Origin: Eretmocerus hayati | Taxonomy: Eukaryota; Arthropoda; Insecta; Hymenoptera; Aphelinidae | Direction of reading: 5' to 3' | Assembly (NCBI GenBank): GCA_029851415.1 | Contig: CM056743.1 | Coordinates: 28,160,405 to 28,224,404, forward strand | DNA length: 64,000 bases | In this document: piece by piece, positions 1-14,300 of the stretch | How the letters are laid out: each line of letters starts with the position of its first letter | Numbering within the stretch: the first letter of the stretch is position 1 | Translations under genes and position numbers: made by a program | Notes under the pieces: model-generated | Told to the model about the DNA's origin: nothing | The model's input: only the letters and a program-made list of their open reading frames with translations | Database searches by the model: none

Positions 1-142
1 AATAAACTTGAGACCAAAAAACGTCAAAAGTTGACAGCCTTTGTGCGTCTCCAGTGATATTGTGTAATAGAGTACACAATTCTTTTACGGATTCTTCATC
101 AGCAGTTACCGAACTTATAAGTTTTCTGCCTACCGTTCAATT

Positions 143-1639
143 ATGATTTCAATAAATCTAGTTCCTAGACGAGTCTCTTTCATTAACGATCCCGTTGGCA
201 GGTTATGTTCGTTTGTTTACTTCATGATGAGCAGAAATTGCTCGTCTGCTCCATCAGCTCCACATGTTGCGAATGACAGCATGTCAGTGATGGAGAAAAG
301 TGAAATTTCGTGCTACTCGTATTCTCCGGACGATTTTTTCCTGAAATTGGAAGAGGGAAGTGAAGATTCAAAGTTTGATATAGCTGTGAAGAGTAAATGG
401 GACGAAGCAGAAAAAAATAACGTGCTTCGTTATTCAGCGCAGTCTCAGAAGAGTAGAGTGCTTGAGGGCAAATTTGGTTTTCTCGCCGAGGTTGTATATT
501 GATAGAGTGAAGACTGACTGAAAATCTTCAAATGTGAGTTACTCATTTGAATTCTGTATTTCTAGCTGAATACTAAAAGAGCCACTATGAGAAGGGAGCC
601 AGAGAATATAATGTCAATGTCTCAACCATTTGATCCTCATCGTTTCAACTTTATGAAAATATCCACCAAAGAAATATTATTCGACATTGGGCATGGTGAT
701 GGTAATGATGTCATAGCTGTAAACGTTAGTCCAATTATTTCTCGGCATTGCTTGCTTCTACCTCAAAGAATGGCTGGTTTACCTCAACAAGTAACCGAAT
801 ACAGTTTCAAGAAAGCTGTGGAGGCATTACTATTGAGTAGTTCAAAGTAAATTCATCATTCTTGTAGTCACTAAATATACACAAGGAATAATGTCTATAA
901 ATGTTTGTATTCTGTCTTAGTGATACAAGGGTGGTGTTCAACAGTTTGTGTGCAAATGCATCAGTTAATCATCTACATTGGCATTTATATTATCTGAGCC
1001 AGAGGATGTTACTTGAACATGTAGTAAGATGATTATTTAAATTTTAATCTTTTGTTATTGCAACACAGATTCATGACTCAACTGTCTGAATAATTTTAGC
1101 CATTGCAGTATTTTGTGGGATCTATCTACACTCTGGAAACTTTTCCCGCTAAAGGTTTTTGCATCAAAAAATCAAATTTTGAACACGATAGTATTCATGA
1201 TTTTGTCTCATATGCATACAAAGTCATTTGTTGTCTGCAGAAAAATCAAATAGCCCATAATATTTTCATCACTCGAGCCAAGCTTGAGTCCAATAGAAAG
1301 GGGTTTGATGATATACGCATTTACATTTGGGCCAGAGAATCTAGTCAAGGAGCCAAAAATACTCAAGATTTTGTGATTGCAGCATGTGAACTTTTTGGTC
1401 ATCTGCAGATCAGAAGTAAGTCATTAAAAAAGCTCATTCCAGTCAAAAGTATGAATCAAGCTCTTCATTCCCAATTTTCTTTTGAATTCTCAGCTGAAGA
1501 AGGTTACTCACGGATGAATGAAGATTATGTAAGTAAATGTTTGGAAGAAACCACAGTGGAGGCATTCTCCACTGCGTGTGAAAAAATTAAAGAAGAATTT
1601 AAGGATGACTCAGTGGAAAGCCTAGTTCCTAATGGGTAA
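143..1639 (+). CDS. GDPGP1: GDP-D-glucose phosphorylase 1 (GDPGP1), 4 exons
   Basis: Exons 143-490, 566-846, 921-1023 and 1100-1639 join in frame (phases 0, 2, 0) to give about 423 aa with GT-AG introns of 75-76 bp. The family phosphorolyses GDP-D-glucose to GDP and glucose 1-phosphate in the cytosol, clearing misformed GDP-glucose. Family signatures seen are the QPFDPHRFNF block in exon 2, the NVSP...LLLPQ stretch, and the histidine-triad-type motif HLHWH at about residues 227-231 in exon 3, followed by YLSQR. The first ATG in the open frame is used. An ATG at 224-226 would give a protein nearer the roughly 385 aa of the vertebrate enzyme, so the N-terminus is uncertain. No lesion is visible. 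Identification is firm from the family motifs; function is by homology. Confidence 0.9.
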
Positions 1640-1770
1640 TTTGAGACTTGATCTTGTATTGACAAACCATGATTTTTAGTGTAAATATTTGAATTGTTGT
1701 TGAATATAAAATGTGTAAAAAATGCGGAGTAAAAGCTAGAAGACAACTCTATTTGTTGTATTTAAAAATT

Positions 1771-1776
1771 AATAAA
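1771..1776 (+). promoter_or_regulatory. polyadenylation signal of GDPGP1
   Basis: A canonical AATAAA lies 132 bp after the GDPGP1 stop codon, in AT-rich 3' sequence, and is the first such hexamer on this strand. Confidence 0.6.
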
Positions 1777-2384
1777 ATGCTGTGATAATTAAGAGTGGTG
1801 AGATCATTGATACAAGATTTTTTTCAGTATAAAATCAGAGTCTTTTTCGTCATAGACCTTGGAAGAGGCTTTCATTCTCAAACATTATATTTAAAAGTTG
1901 AGATTTAGAAAATATTTCTGAAAACAAAAAAGTCAATGAGAGAACAGGAAACACCGGAAACCGTTGCCGTTGAGGCACAGAGGAATATATCACGATCTTA
2001 TATATCACTTGATGTTTCGCGCACTTTCAGAAGCTGATAATTGAACGAAAAGCTTCTCCAGGAAACGATCGGTCTATATACATTTCAAGTGATTGGGCGT
2101 GATTTAGGTCTCTTTGAAGATAACACTGGATTTCCAATGTATTTTCAGCAAAATCTAAGTTGATAATAAACCAATATGTAGATACAATTTATTATCAAAG
2201 CTATATGACTTTGAGCGTATGCGCGGGAACATCGAACGGAAGCGACGCAGGATCGACTAAACCAAAGACCGATATACCCATGGAAACGGTTCATCTTCTG
2301 CTTTGTTGATGCTACAGCTTTGAAATCAAAACAATTCAGCACATTGTAATATTTTCTCACCTTTACGACGATTCAAATATCATA
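1777..2384. other. intergenic region GDPGP1 to CFAP44
   Basis: About 600 bp between the GDPGP1 polyadenylation signal and the CFAP44 start codon. No credible coding exon or repeat is seen. It must hold the CFAP44 promoter and 5' leader, but no core promoter motif can be assigned with confidence. Confidence 0.5.
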
Positions 2385-5300
2385 ATGGAACCAGAAGGTG
2401 AGATTACATCGATTTAAAAGATCCCATTGTCGATTATTTGTTCTGATTGAGTTTCGTGTTACCAATTCTTGTTGAATATCTTTCAAGAAAATGATTCGGA
2501 TGAACAAAGTGGTGAGGAAGAATCGGAGCCAAGTATCATCTCTTATCATTCAGAAGATTTCATATCCAAACCAATTTTCTCGGATGGCGGAACAGTACCA
2601 TTCAATATTTTGGAGTTTCAGTAATTTTTTTGAGATTTCTAAAAAATCAACTCTACTCAAACTTCGAGATTCTCAATGTCGCCTGTTTCTTAAATTTCAG
2701 ACATTCTTTTGGTTACGATTGTAGAAAACGCTTCAATCTCTGTGTACCGGATCCCGACACTCTTATTTTTGCATCTGGTAATCTGATACATTTTCTGAAA
2801 GTATCACAAAATAAATTGACGTTTAGAAGATGTTCTACAGGAGGTGGAATTGGCCACATAACCGTGAGTAAAATTTCATTATGTTTTCTGTTATAAAATT
2901 CAAAATTTCGGCTTCGTGTAAATCAAGTTCTTCGACAATTGAAGTGACACACTTCTCAAGAGTAACAATGAAGCCATCGGGCCCTTATATTCTATAACTT
3001 GATTTGCTAATCATGAGGTCATTTTTCAATTTAAAATGCCAACTCCCCCCTTCATGAATCTAAACTCATTGTCTGAACGCACGCTTCACAAATAGGTTCA
3101 TCGCATTGGTGCTCCGTGTGCACATCTATTGTTGCTCTACATTATCCATAACATATTATTCTTGCATCAGTCACAGAAAAAATTCCCTTGACGAACCAAT
3201 GATCAAATTTTACAGAGAAAAAAAATTATTCACTACCGTTGATACCGCTGTCTCACAGCCCATTTCCATTCACTCATTGATCTCATTCGTCGCACACCAT
3301 AAAGTAATCATCGTATTGATAGGTATACCTTCACCGCATTGAATTCGAATTGTGAGAACGAGTTTCTCCATTCATGCAATTTTCAACGGGAGTAAGGGAA
3401 TTTTAGAGAGGAAATTACACTCAATAAAACGAGTGATCCTATCCCATATACTCAGCTTCCGTTATCGAGTGATCTTGAACACACGCACTTATTGCGTGTA
3501 GTAATCGAAATGATACAAAATGAGGAACCCGATCGAGCTCTATTATGAACTTGTTCGTAAATAATATGCACTTCGTGTCATGGGATTGCCAATTTGCATG
3601 ATTTTATCAAAATTATTGGGCACGGTATCTTTCATAATTATGCCAAAGTCGGATTCGGATTCAGATCTTGACCATGGCATCAGATCTCTTAGAGTAATAT
3701 ACATGAATGACCGTGGACGGAGGATCGCTTTTCTGAATAACACTTTTACCCATGAATTACATAGTAGTTTAGTCTTTAGAAAACTGAACTAAGTGTATCA
3801 TTATCCAAATGAGTTTCCGAATGAGTGTGAACATTAACTCGAAAGATCTTCGAAATTTAAATGAGTTCGAAACTCCGACAATATTTTGAGATTTAAAAAA
3901 AAATTTCAAAAAATGTCTTGAAATTTTGACAGTAAACTGAAATTTTTGTCAAAAAAAAATTTAGAAAAATCCAAAATTTGAGCACATTGCAATTGGTGAG
4001 AATGGCGAGAATCCACCCATCATCATCTACGAATGGCCCAGTTTGGAAATCGTCACAGTCTTGCATCTGGGCACTACTCGTTCATATTCTCACTTGCGCT
4101 ACAGGTAATCAAGTACTCATACAAAATATCGATAAGATTCACAAAAATGTTTCCCGTAAGTGGGAGTACTGGGAAGATCAGTTTCATTTTCTTATAATTA
4201 TTGAATTGTCCGATGAAACTAAAACTATTAGAGCCTATATTGATATACAGAAGACATTTTTTCATGAGAACATTTGTCTCGAAGCTTGTCAAAAACTTAT
4301 CTCTGAGTCCGATTTTAAAATCAAAATCCATGTTTAAACTCAAAAATTCAACGAAACCTTGAATTGAAGATTCTATTCTCAGAAAATTTGACGAAGACTT
4401 ACAGAATTTTTTGGCTTCATAAATTCTTTTCTGCAAGTTTGCTGGTGAGCGCTGGTCGTTGCTAATATCCTCTTATATTTTTGTCCAAATTTTTATTCGT
4501 TAGAGTTTCGGATTTCTCATAACTAAAAGATACCAGAGAATGTATAATTAAAAACCCTTTTGTCCATGTATTATCTCAAAATTTACGTAAATAGCCCCGA
4601 TGGTACGGAGTTGGTATCACAAGGTGGCGAGCCAGATTATTTGATAACAGTATGGGACTGGCAAAAAAGTTCGATAAGACTACAATGCAAGTCACATGGT
4701 CAAGACGTTTACAATGTGGTGTTTTCGGAGACTCTTCCTGGGCACATGACGACTTGCGGAGCTGGACACATAAAATCTTGGAAAATGGCTGATACTTTTA
4801 CTGGGCTGAAACTGCAGGGGGAGCTTGGCAGATTTGGAAAAACCGAGATTTCGGATATCCTTGCCGTCTATCCTATGCCCGATGAAAAGGTTTGAAACCA
4901 AATAATTAAAAATTTTATTCAAATGTTACAATTTGCGAGATCTTGGAGGATAGATATTTTTTGTTCGAGTCCAAATCTGGTACACGCAATCGATTCAGAA
5001 TATTTTAATCTTCATTCTCAAATTTAGAATGTAGGTCCTTGTTTGCAAAATACGAATCCTGTCTCATCAGACCGTAATAATCGATCAGAATCACGATTCT
5101 AATGAGTATAATGAATCACAAAAATATTTGGTTCCAATCTATTTCACACATTGTTAGTGTTTTAAAAAAAATCTGCTTGAACATTTTTCTCATTAACCAA
5201 GGTGATCTCTGGCTGCGAATGGGGCAACATACTCGTATGGAATGAAGGTCTGATAAAAATTGAGGTGAGCCGAAAAAGCGGAAAACCTTGTCACTCGAGC

Positions 5301-8300
5301 TTCATATCACAGTTCGAATACATTGATGGTGAACTTGTATCCGTTGGTATGAACCATTTCCAGTATCTTTATTGCTCCTGATTGTATGAAAATATTTGAA
5401 TGTACTTTATGTGGTGGGAATGTGTGGGTTGATGAAAATAGGAAGTGATGGGGTAATTCGAGTCTGGTATTACGAGACTATCGACCTAGCTGAGCCTACG
5501 GAGGATAGCCACTTTGTCGAGGTGGAGCCCGTATACGAACTTACTTTGCCTGGAACTATGCTCATGCAGATGCTCAAAAAGAAACCTAATCATCCTAAAG
5601 ACACTCGATGGTATGCTCAAGTGAGTTCCAAAGTCTATTATTTGTAATCCACTTTCTGGAATCTTCTTACCTGTTTCCCTTCACATCCTTACATGGACTT
5701 AGTTTTTCGGATGACTGAAAATATGTCATTCTTTATTCCACTTTGAAAGAGTCAATCAAAAATTGGATAAACTACTTCACGAAATTACAGTTAAATTTGG
5801 CTAACATGAGCTGAAATTGCTAATCATTACAAATCGAAGGCTATTTGATTCTCAATAAAACACGCAGGGTAAAAAATACATCGAAAACCTAAATCAAATC
5901 GAAAAAATCCTTGAATTGATAAGAACATGCGATTCTGAAAATCAATTGACCAGAAAATAGGCTATACATTTACAAGATGCTCCAATCATCTATATCTAAT
6001 CTCAATTTTAGTTCCAATATTTTGAATGTTCTATAATATTCAAATATATCTGCGGACAATTGGAACAACTCTTTCGGTGAAACTGAATCTCATGAGATTG
6101 TTTTCAGGATGGTAATGGTGGAATATGGATTCTTGATCTTGCAATGACGGGTTCACCTTTGCCCAGCAAGAGATTATTAAACTGTCACGCGGGCCCTATT
6201 TCCGATATGGATGTTGCAGATTGGGGTCCTTATGCTGCAACAATTGGTACCGATGGCTGCCTCCACGTTTATCATTATAAGAAAAAAAGCCTCGTTCTGG
6301 TTCATCGTTTTCGTGATCCTGGCTGCTGCGTCGTGTGGCTAGCTACCTCCGTTAGTATTTTATCCTAGTCAATTTTATTGATCATCGATCAGCGAAGATT
6401 GATTGATGACAAGTTTTCATTTTTTGTACATTAATTATTACTTATACCGTTTAAATTCATCTTCATAAATTAAAATTTTTTGCACAAAAAATCCTGTACA
6501 TTGATGCCTTCTTACTACATTCGATCAAAAATTAACAGCGTGAGTGAAGTTGATTTGAACGATCTCATCCAAAGTTTTCTTGTATTGTAAGAAAAATGCG
6601 AATTTTAAATGACGCACAAGCATGAAATTTCAATATATTTTCTAATTCGACAATTTATATAGAATTTTAGGATTTTTTAATTCGCAAATCTATTATCTGC
6701 AACCTCTTTTTGCGAAGGGTCAAAAGTGCAACTTTTGTCTCTTGAGCTTCAATGAGTGGAAAATCCACCAAGACACTGAATATTGATAGAAAAATTGTAA
6801 AATTCGCAATCAACAGGTGGAACCGAGTGGTTCAACTTTAATATGTGCTTTCGAAAGTGGAGTCATCCGTATGATCAGTGTCGATCTCAAAAATCAAGAT
6901 TCAAGCGATGATTCTCTAACCGATGAAAATGTCAAACTCACGAAAGTTTTGAAGCCTCACTCAAAAAAAGTCACTCGCATGTCAGTTAATCCGAGTAATA
7001 AGTATGTCCACTTTTAAATTCATTATACCATATTATACTTAGTTATTGATACATCAAATCTGAAATGATTGCATTTTGGGTTTTTAGTTTGTTGATTACT
7101 GCAAGCGAGGATTCAACCATCTTCGTATTTCAAATCAAAGTCCAAAATGCATATCCAGACCTCATACCAATAGGATACATCGAGGTACCCTCGACCGTTA
7201 CCTGTATAACTTGGAAACCCGATTCAGTAAGATCCTTAATGCACTTGCCGATATGAAACTGAATTTGACCAGACATGACTTGAATTTCAATTTCAAAAAT
7301 TACAGCCGAATACAATTTTTATGGGATGTGAAAGGGGGCAGTGTGTTCAAGTAAACTTACCGAACGAACCTCAAGACTACACAGACATATCTTACAAATT
7401 GACTCGAAGTAGACCGATTATATTCAATTTTAAATCTGTGAAGTCATTCATCCTGAGAGAACAGGTCCGTCTAGAGAATGAGAGGGAAAAGATGCAGAAA
7501 ATTGCGATGAGACGAGAAGAACTGGCCAAACTCAAGGAAAGTAATCCAGGAATCGAGATTGATGAGGAAGCCTTTCTTGGTAAACTTTTTGAAACATCAT
7601 TATCTATTTATAGTGACTCAATGGGATGTGTAAGAGTATCCATGCTTACAAAGTGACTGTGATGAGTTGAAAAATTCAGGTCCGAGACGGCGTAGAGCCA
7701 GATTTTAGTCAATCTACTTGCCTTGATTTCTTCAACATGAGAATTTTCAAGCCTTCATCTTTTCATCGAGAATGTGACGCTAATATTTTTTAATCTTTGC
7801 ATAATGAGTGCAGTCGAGATTTGAACACCCTCACTTATTATGTCCACTGTTATATTAGTGGATTGGTCGTGCACACTAGCAGACAGTGAACCCGCCCGAT
7901 TTTTAATGTGGCGTGATAATTTTTGATTGGCACATGACAAGAATCTAAAAAAAAAACCAATAAAATTTTCGACAGTTCCAAGACTACACGATTACAAGAA
8001 TACAATTTTTTCATGCTCGGGTTTTGGAAAAAATGAGAAAAAAACCAAAGTCATTCAATTCTGTAATTTTATCCATTTGCAACTAGGTATATTGATTTTT
8101 TTCGAGTCAGAAAACTTTTTCGAGACCACGACGTGGAAAATAAAGTGATTGGATTAATCAGATCGTATGTTGAGTTTTGATGAAGTTCTTTTGGTCCCTC
8201 TTCAACTGAATAAGTTCAAATCCAATTACAGAGGCTGATCTCAGCGATGAGTCACCGCTTCCTGAAATCTACGTGCCAGAAGTACCAAATCCTGTCCTGA

Positions 8301-11300
8301 CAGCTTTTTATTCCACGAGAGATACAGTTTTGATTACCATGGGGGGTTACGATTCTGGATACACTTATGAGTATTCAATACCCGAATTCGGAAAAGAAAC
8401 TACACACATTGGCAGCAGTATAATTACCGATTGCGATGAAGAAATTCGCAGTTACTTGTTTTAGTAAGCCCAGATCTCAAATTCTTCATTACATAATTTC
8501 AATGAAATCGAAAAACTCGAAAAACTATTATTTTATTCAAACTGTACTGTTTTTTACAGCAATAAACGAAAATACATTGTATTTGGTATGGAACGCGGTG
8601 AAATACGAGTTTGCAGAGTAAATCCAGAAGACGAAGCAGACTTTTCAGATTACTGGATCTTACCCATGCACGATAATTTTCTCGGTTGTATACCTGCTAT
8701 GCGCTTGAGCTATGACAAAAAAGTCTTGCTGACTTGCGGACACGACGGAAATGTTTTTTCTTTTCTCGTTCATGATGATAAACCTGCGCCAGAAGTGAGA
8801 CCACCCGTAACTGAAGCTTCTCCTCGAATTGTAAAGTTGCATATTTTTTAACAATTTTTTAGGCCACTATCGAAAGTTTGGGATGTTCATAATTATTCTT
8901 GTTTGTGATAGCCTGATGAGGAGGTGATAGATATCGAAGAATCTGATCGTCCAACATTAGAAGAAGTTATTGTTAAGGCAGAACATGATAGAATTATGGT
9001 AAATGCAAAGACAGAAAAGGAAAGGACTTTGAAAGTTTTGAGTGGACTAGCTGAAAAATACGATGCTATAGTGAAAAAGTGAGACGCAGTAATGTAGATT
9101 TCTGTCAGATGAAATTTTTTAGTCCTGCAGCTTCTTTTTGGTATCTTTTTCAGAAACAATACATTACCACCGTCTCAGAGGCTTACTGAAGCAGAATTAG
9201 AGTTGGACCCAAGAATAACGGAAGATTTGAATGAGAAACTTAAGGCAGAAATGGACCTTGTTTATAAAAAATTTGCTTACACTGAGGAAAAGAGCAAAGT
9301 CAGACTGAAAAAACTCATGGATCATTTTATAGAGCCAATCACCTGTTTGCCGTTCGCCGTGAAGAGAATACTGTGAGATTCATTCTATTGTCTCTGAAAA
9401 TTATTATTCTGGTACATTTGTGAATGAAATGATGTGAAAAATGATCCTTTGTGATCTAGTAATACAATTTTTGGTCCATAGTAAACCAGATACGATGGTG
9501 CATTCTTTGAGAGAGTTGAAACTGACGGGAGATTTCGACGTCAATCAGGAATCTCCATCTCTCATATTGGATGAACTGTATGGTGCAAAAAGTGAGCAAA
9601 TTTGTCGATTCATTCAAAATTGTATGATTTCTGGGAACTATATGAGTTAAAAAATTTTCCTAGGCAGTGACTCGAAGTATAAGAAAAATGGTTCCATAGC
9701 AGATTCGATGAGGTTTTTACATTGTTTTCTCAAAAATTGTCCTTGTAGCGCCTTGAGAATGAGATTCATGGATTTTTTAAATTCTAGAACAGTAGAAGAA
9801 GACGATGAATCTGATGACGATGACGTGGAAGGCGGAAAAGTTCGTGCTGTAGAAAGTTTTTTGAGGGGATTGAGTCCCCGTACGATTCAATATCACTTGG
9901 GCGACGAGATAAATCAACTTTTGAGAAAATATCGATCGCTCAAAGCGAAATTAGAGGAACAGGAACGAGATGTAAGAAAATATTCATTAATTTTACATCA
10001 GCCGGATACCTATTTGGGCTTTTCAACGATGAAAACTTTTATAGTGGAAAATATTGCAATCGGAGAAGCCGGATCCAAACGCCATTAATCCAGACGATGA
10101 GGAAGCAATAGAATATGCAAAAAGTACAATAGGAGATTACAAGCTGAAAGTTTCGTTGAGCTTGGATGGCGATACAGATAATCGTCCAACCGTGATAAGC
10201 AAATACAAGCAGATTATTCATTGTAGGCGCCAAGTAAGCACTAAATGATGGAAATCTAGAGTAGATTTTCCGATTTCATTGAAAATTAGTTATGTATTTT
10301 GCGATTCACTTTTAGATACATTTTCGTAGAGAGGGCTATAATGATAAGCTCAGAACGTTGAGAGAAAAAAAAGTCAATTTACAAAAAGAGGTTGACCAGT
10401 TGATTGGAAAATTGAGAAGGATCCAAATGGAAATGCCACACGAGTGGTCGAAAGACATTCCTCAAGCTGTTTCTATCGATCAAGATCTTGAATTTCCTGA
10501 GAAAAATTTAGAGGTGAGAGATTGGTTGTGAGAGAATTTGGAAAGAGAATATTTCACTGCATCCCAGAAAAATCTAATTTCTACCTATCTTCTATCTCTG
10601 TAGTTCAAAATTCGAATCTTTTTCAACCGAATCTGGTGGAAACGCTTTAAGAATTATCAGCTTACTTTTCCGTAAAATTGCCTTGATCAATTCGAATACA
10701 ATTTTGGAATAAAATCACAATGAGGCTCGCAATATTTCCATAAAAGCAAGAAAATAGTTCACTTCAACATCTGAATGAATATGATGAAAAACGTTTGAAA
10801 TTTTTACGATTAGAAGTCCACACACTGAAGTTTCTGGAACGGCGCGGCGTAGCGAATTTTTTATGCTAAAGTATCAGATGCTCAGTATAATATCGGCGAT
10901 GGTAAAAATATCCGTTCAACGTGCCAGAAGAATTTCGTCCTGGAAATTGTCAGTTTTTGGCCTTAATTCACAAAATGGTCATCAGAAAGACTATAATTAT
11001 ACGAGTACGGTCTTAATAACTTATAATTTACACCGCTCATAAAAGGGCAATTTTTTGCTATTATTTGTGAATATCAAGGGGTATTTCGGAATCCAAGGCA
11101 AAAAATCTTTAAATTAAAATCGATTCAGATGGAGACGTACACCTCATTGGAAGCGCGCATGATGGAAATGAAAAAGAGAAAGCAGTCTTCTACGATAGAC
11201 ACTGCCATTAGAGACTTTGACGATGAATACGAAGTCCTCCTACTCGATGAGACTCGTTTTCGGCCCAGGAAATCTTCTTTGGTCGACGAGGTGAAAATCA

Positions 11301-14300
11301 AGTATTCGGATAGCACTAAAATGGTCCGAATCGACGTGCCGCAAGAGATCTTAGATAAGTTCGAAGAGGCCGAAAAAGTGGACACCAAGCTGGGTAGGCC
11401 AACTCTGAGATATATGCTGTTTCATTCTTTTCTAGCTTCGTCACTGTAGGATATTGTTTTGGGATAAAATCTTGGGGAAGAACGTGGAGAAATGACTTTG
11501 GCTCTTCCATATTTTGGGTAGAAATTGTGAGAGTCTTGGGAGAACCTGTGGGATATCCATTTCACTCTTGAGTTAAAAAATTTTACCTGCACAATGTTAT
11601 CAATTGAATTTGATTTATTTCAACCCCAAAGTTATTACTGTTCCCAATTTTTTTTCCTTGTATAGGATAATTTAGAACTTTTCTATGCAAATCTTGATGA
11701 TCAAACATGTGATGATACGAAACTATTTTTATAGAAAAAGAGATGAAACGTTTTCGAGTTGCGAAAAAAAAACACGAGCAAGACCAGATTATCAATCACA
11801 TAGAAAAAAGTTACAAGGACTTTGATGAAGAGCTCGATCAACTGGAGATGGAAAGGTTTGATATCGTTTATGAAAGTGTTTACATGGATCTATTCCTTCT
11901 TACATTGCATCAAGAGCTGATTGTTTTGAAACGATTCGAGGGAATGGAAAATGAGCTTTCGAAAAAAGTCAAGGATCAATTGAGAACTAGAACATCGTTA
12001 CAGAACAAAGTAAGGAAAAGTCTTTTGAGTCAAATTCGTTTTATAAAAGTTCCAAATTATTAAGAGTATATTATTCACACGAACTTTCTTTATAAACGAA
12101 GATTCAAAGACTTATGGGTAGGGTAGAAGAAAAACACCATCACGTTACCAAGCTACAGGAGAAGATAAAAGACCACATGTCGAAATTCATCAGTTCGATA
12201 AGTGATGATAAATTCTACATATTTCTCAAGAGGATATGCAAGAAGAAGTTCAAACCCAAGGCTCAGGATGGTAATTTAAAAAACATTATTTCTCAGTTAT
12301 GGTGGGTGTAAGAACTGCGAATCTATAAAAATCTAACGATTTCGTATAGAAAATTGGTCCAAGAAGTCAACCTCAAATCCGAAACCAAGATAGATACTTG
12401 ACTTTGAGAATTCAATATCACAAATTAAAAGGATTAGCATCCAAGGCATTGATATTGTCTATAGAACCGATCTTCATGTCGGAAGTTGATCTTGAATTTT
12501 TAACTCATGATTCTGCCCTCGCTGCCATACGACTGATACGACTCGAAGTAATTTCGTGCTTTTTGGTATATTCTGACATTTTATTCTCTATTTTTTCAAC
12601 AATGTCGGTCGAGAGCTCCTCCGATTTGAAAGGCTAGTCCTAAGATTTTGAATTTATATAAAAAATTCTAATTTATTTTGGTCGGAAAATCAAACTGGTC
12701 ATTGTGTTTCTGATATGGATTCCAGTCATTTCACTGTGGACCAACAATCAAGTCAAAAACACGCAAATATCTCTTATCAAATGCAGAGTTTCCAGATGTT
12801 CAAAATACTTGAGAACTTGGAGTTTCTCAGAGTAATCTCCTCGCTCTAGACGAACATTTTCTACATAAATTTCTTGCCTTCAAGAAGAACTTAGAACCTA
12901 AGCCTCGTCTCAAGAACTGTATAACTCATACTTGAAAATTCTCCCACAATAAGATGATCTCGAAAAAGATTATTCTGGAATATGACAGATTTTTCAGATT
13001 TTTCCAGAATTTGTATTATACCCTGGAACTTCAAAATCATATCTTAAGACATTCTCCCGCAATCTCTCCCCCCATACATCCCCTGCACGAATAAACTAAA
13101 ATTCAACTATGACTCTAAAATAACAAGGAGATTCATCGGAGTCCTCGTCATCGGGGTCAGACAGTTCGGACGACGAATCGGACGATGACGGTGCTGGAAG
13201 CGAAGACAGTAGACATCGAGAAGCTCAGACTCAAATGCATCTTGACGAATCAATCTGTCCGGAAGGCTGCGATCGTGAACTGTACGACGAAGCATTTATT
13301 GTGAGGGATAAACGTTACGATATGGAGCAACGTATCCGAGAAGATCAACGTTCTCTTGAAATTATGCACAAGCAGCTTGATCAAATGCGAAAAAATCTTA
13401 CTGAAGTTGAGAACGAGCTTTCGCAGCAGCGCGAAAAGCTTGATGCTTTTCTGGTGAGGGAGCACTTTATATAGCGATAAGATTCATATTGCAAGGCTTG
13501 AATTTTGAAATTGTTTCGTGCAAAATTTTTTCCACCATTTGATGATTTTTGGTGATTTTCAATGAACTTGCGAGTATATCTCAAAATTTGCTCATTTTTA
13601 AACTATCGAAAGTGAATACATTATTTCTATGACCCTTGTATGAGTCGATTTTGAGCGGGAATGGGATTGACACGTGTCAAAACTTTCACCAGGGTAGTCA
13701 AGGGTGGACGAGCTTGTGTGAACCATTTTTGAAAGTTTGTAGGCCCTATCTGTTGTGGAAAATTTGATTCAAACATTATTATTACTGCAAGTTTCGTGAG
13801 ACTTTCGAAGCTATCAAAACAACCTTTTGCCAACACTTCTCCGAGATTTCACTCTGAGACACTGCGGTCCTTTCTAATTCATGAATACCCATGAGGATAC
13901 TCGATCAAATGACGATGTATTCAAAGATCTTTACGATACAATTTTCTTCACGTTCATATATTAAGTGGAATCAAAACATTGTGGTTGAATGAAAAGCTTC
14001 GAACCATCTTGAGTGGGAAGAAAGAATAGAACTGTAGACTTTTATGGAGTGGGGTAAGAATGTAGCTCTCGTGCTCTGAAATGAGATTATTTTGAACCTC
14101 GGGTGAAATAGACGAGTTCAAGTAATTTTTTTTTTTCGTGTAGTAGAAGCTATTTTGCCAAATACCGGAAGCTTTTTCCAAGGATAAAATGGTCGCTACA
14201 GTAATTAAGGGTCGTTGCACACAGTTATGAAAGTACTGGTTGTAATTTTTAAGGTATTTTATCGTGAATTTCCTGGGAAAAGATATGAAATATGAGAGAA

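Noticed and set aside
12350..12402. Possible CFAP44 exon after a TATAG acceptor at 12350
   Set aside because: Continuing the frame from exon 23 into it hits a stop within 15 codons and there is no good donor before that stop.
12398..12637. 79-codon open frame inside CFAP44 between exons 23 and 24
   Set aside because: Exon 23 ends in phase 1 and joins exactly to exon 24 at 13131 giving a sensible acidic tract. The frame here has no matching splice sites and no family similarity, so it is treated as intron.
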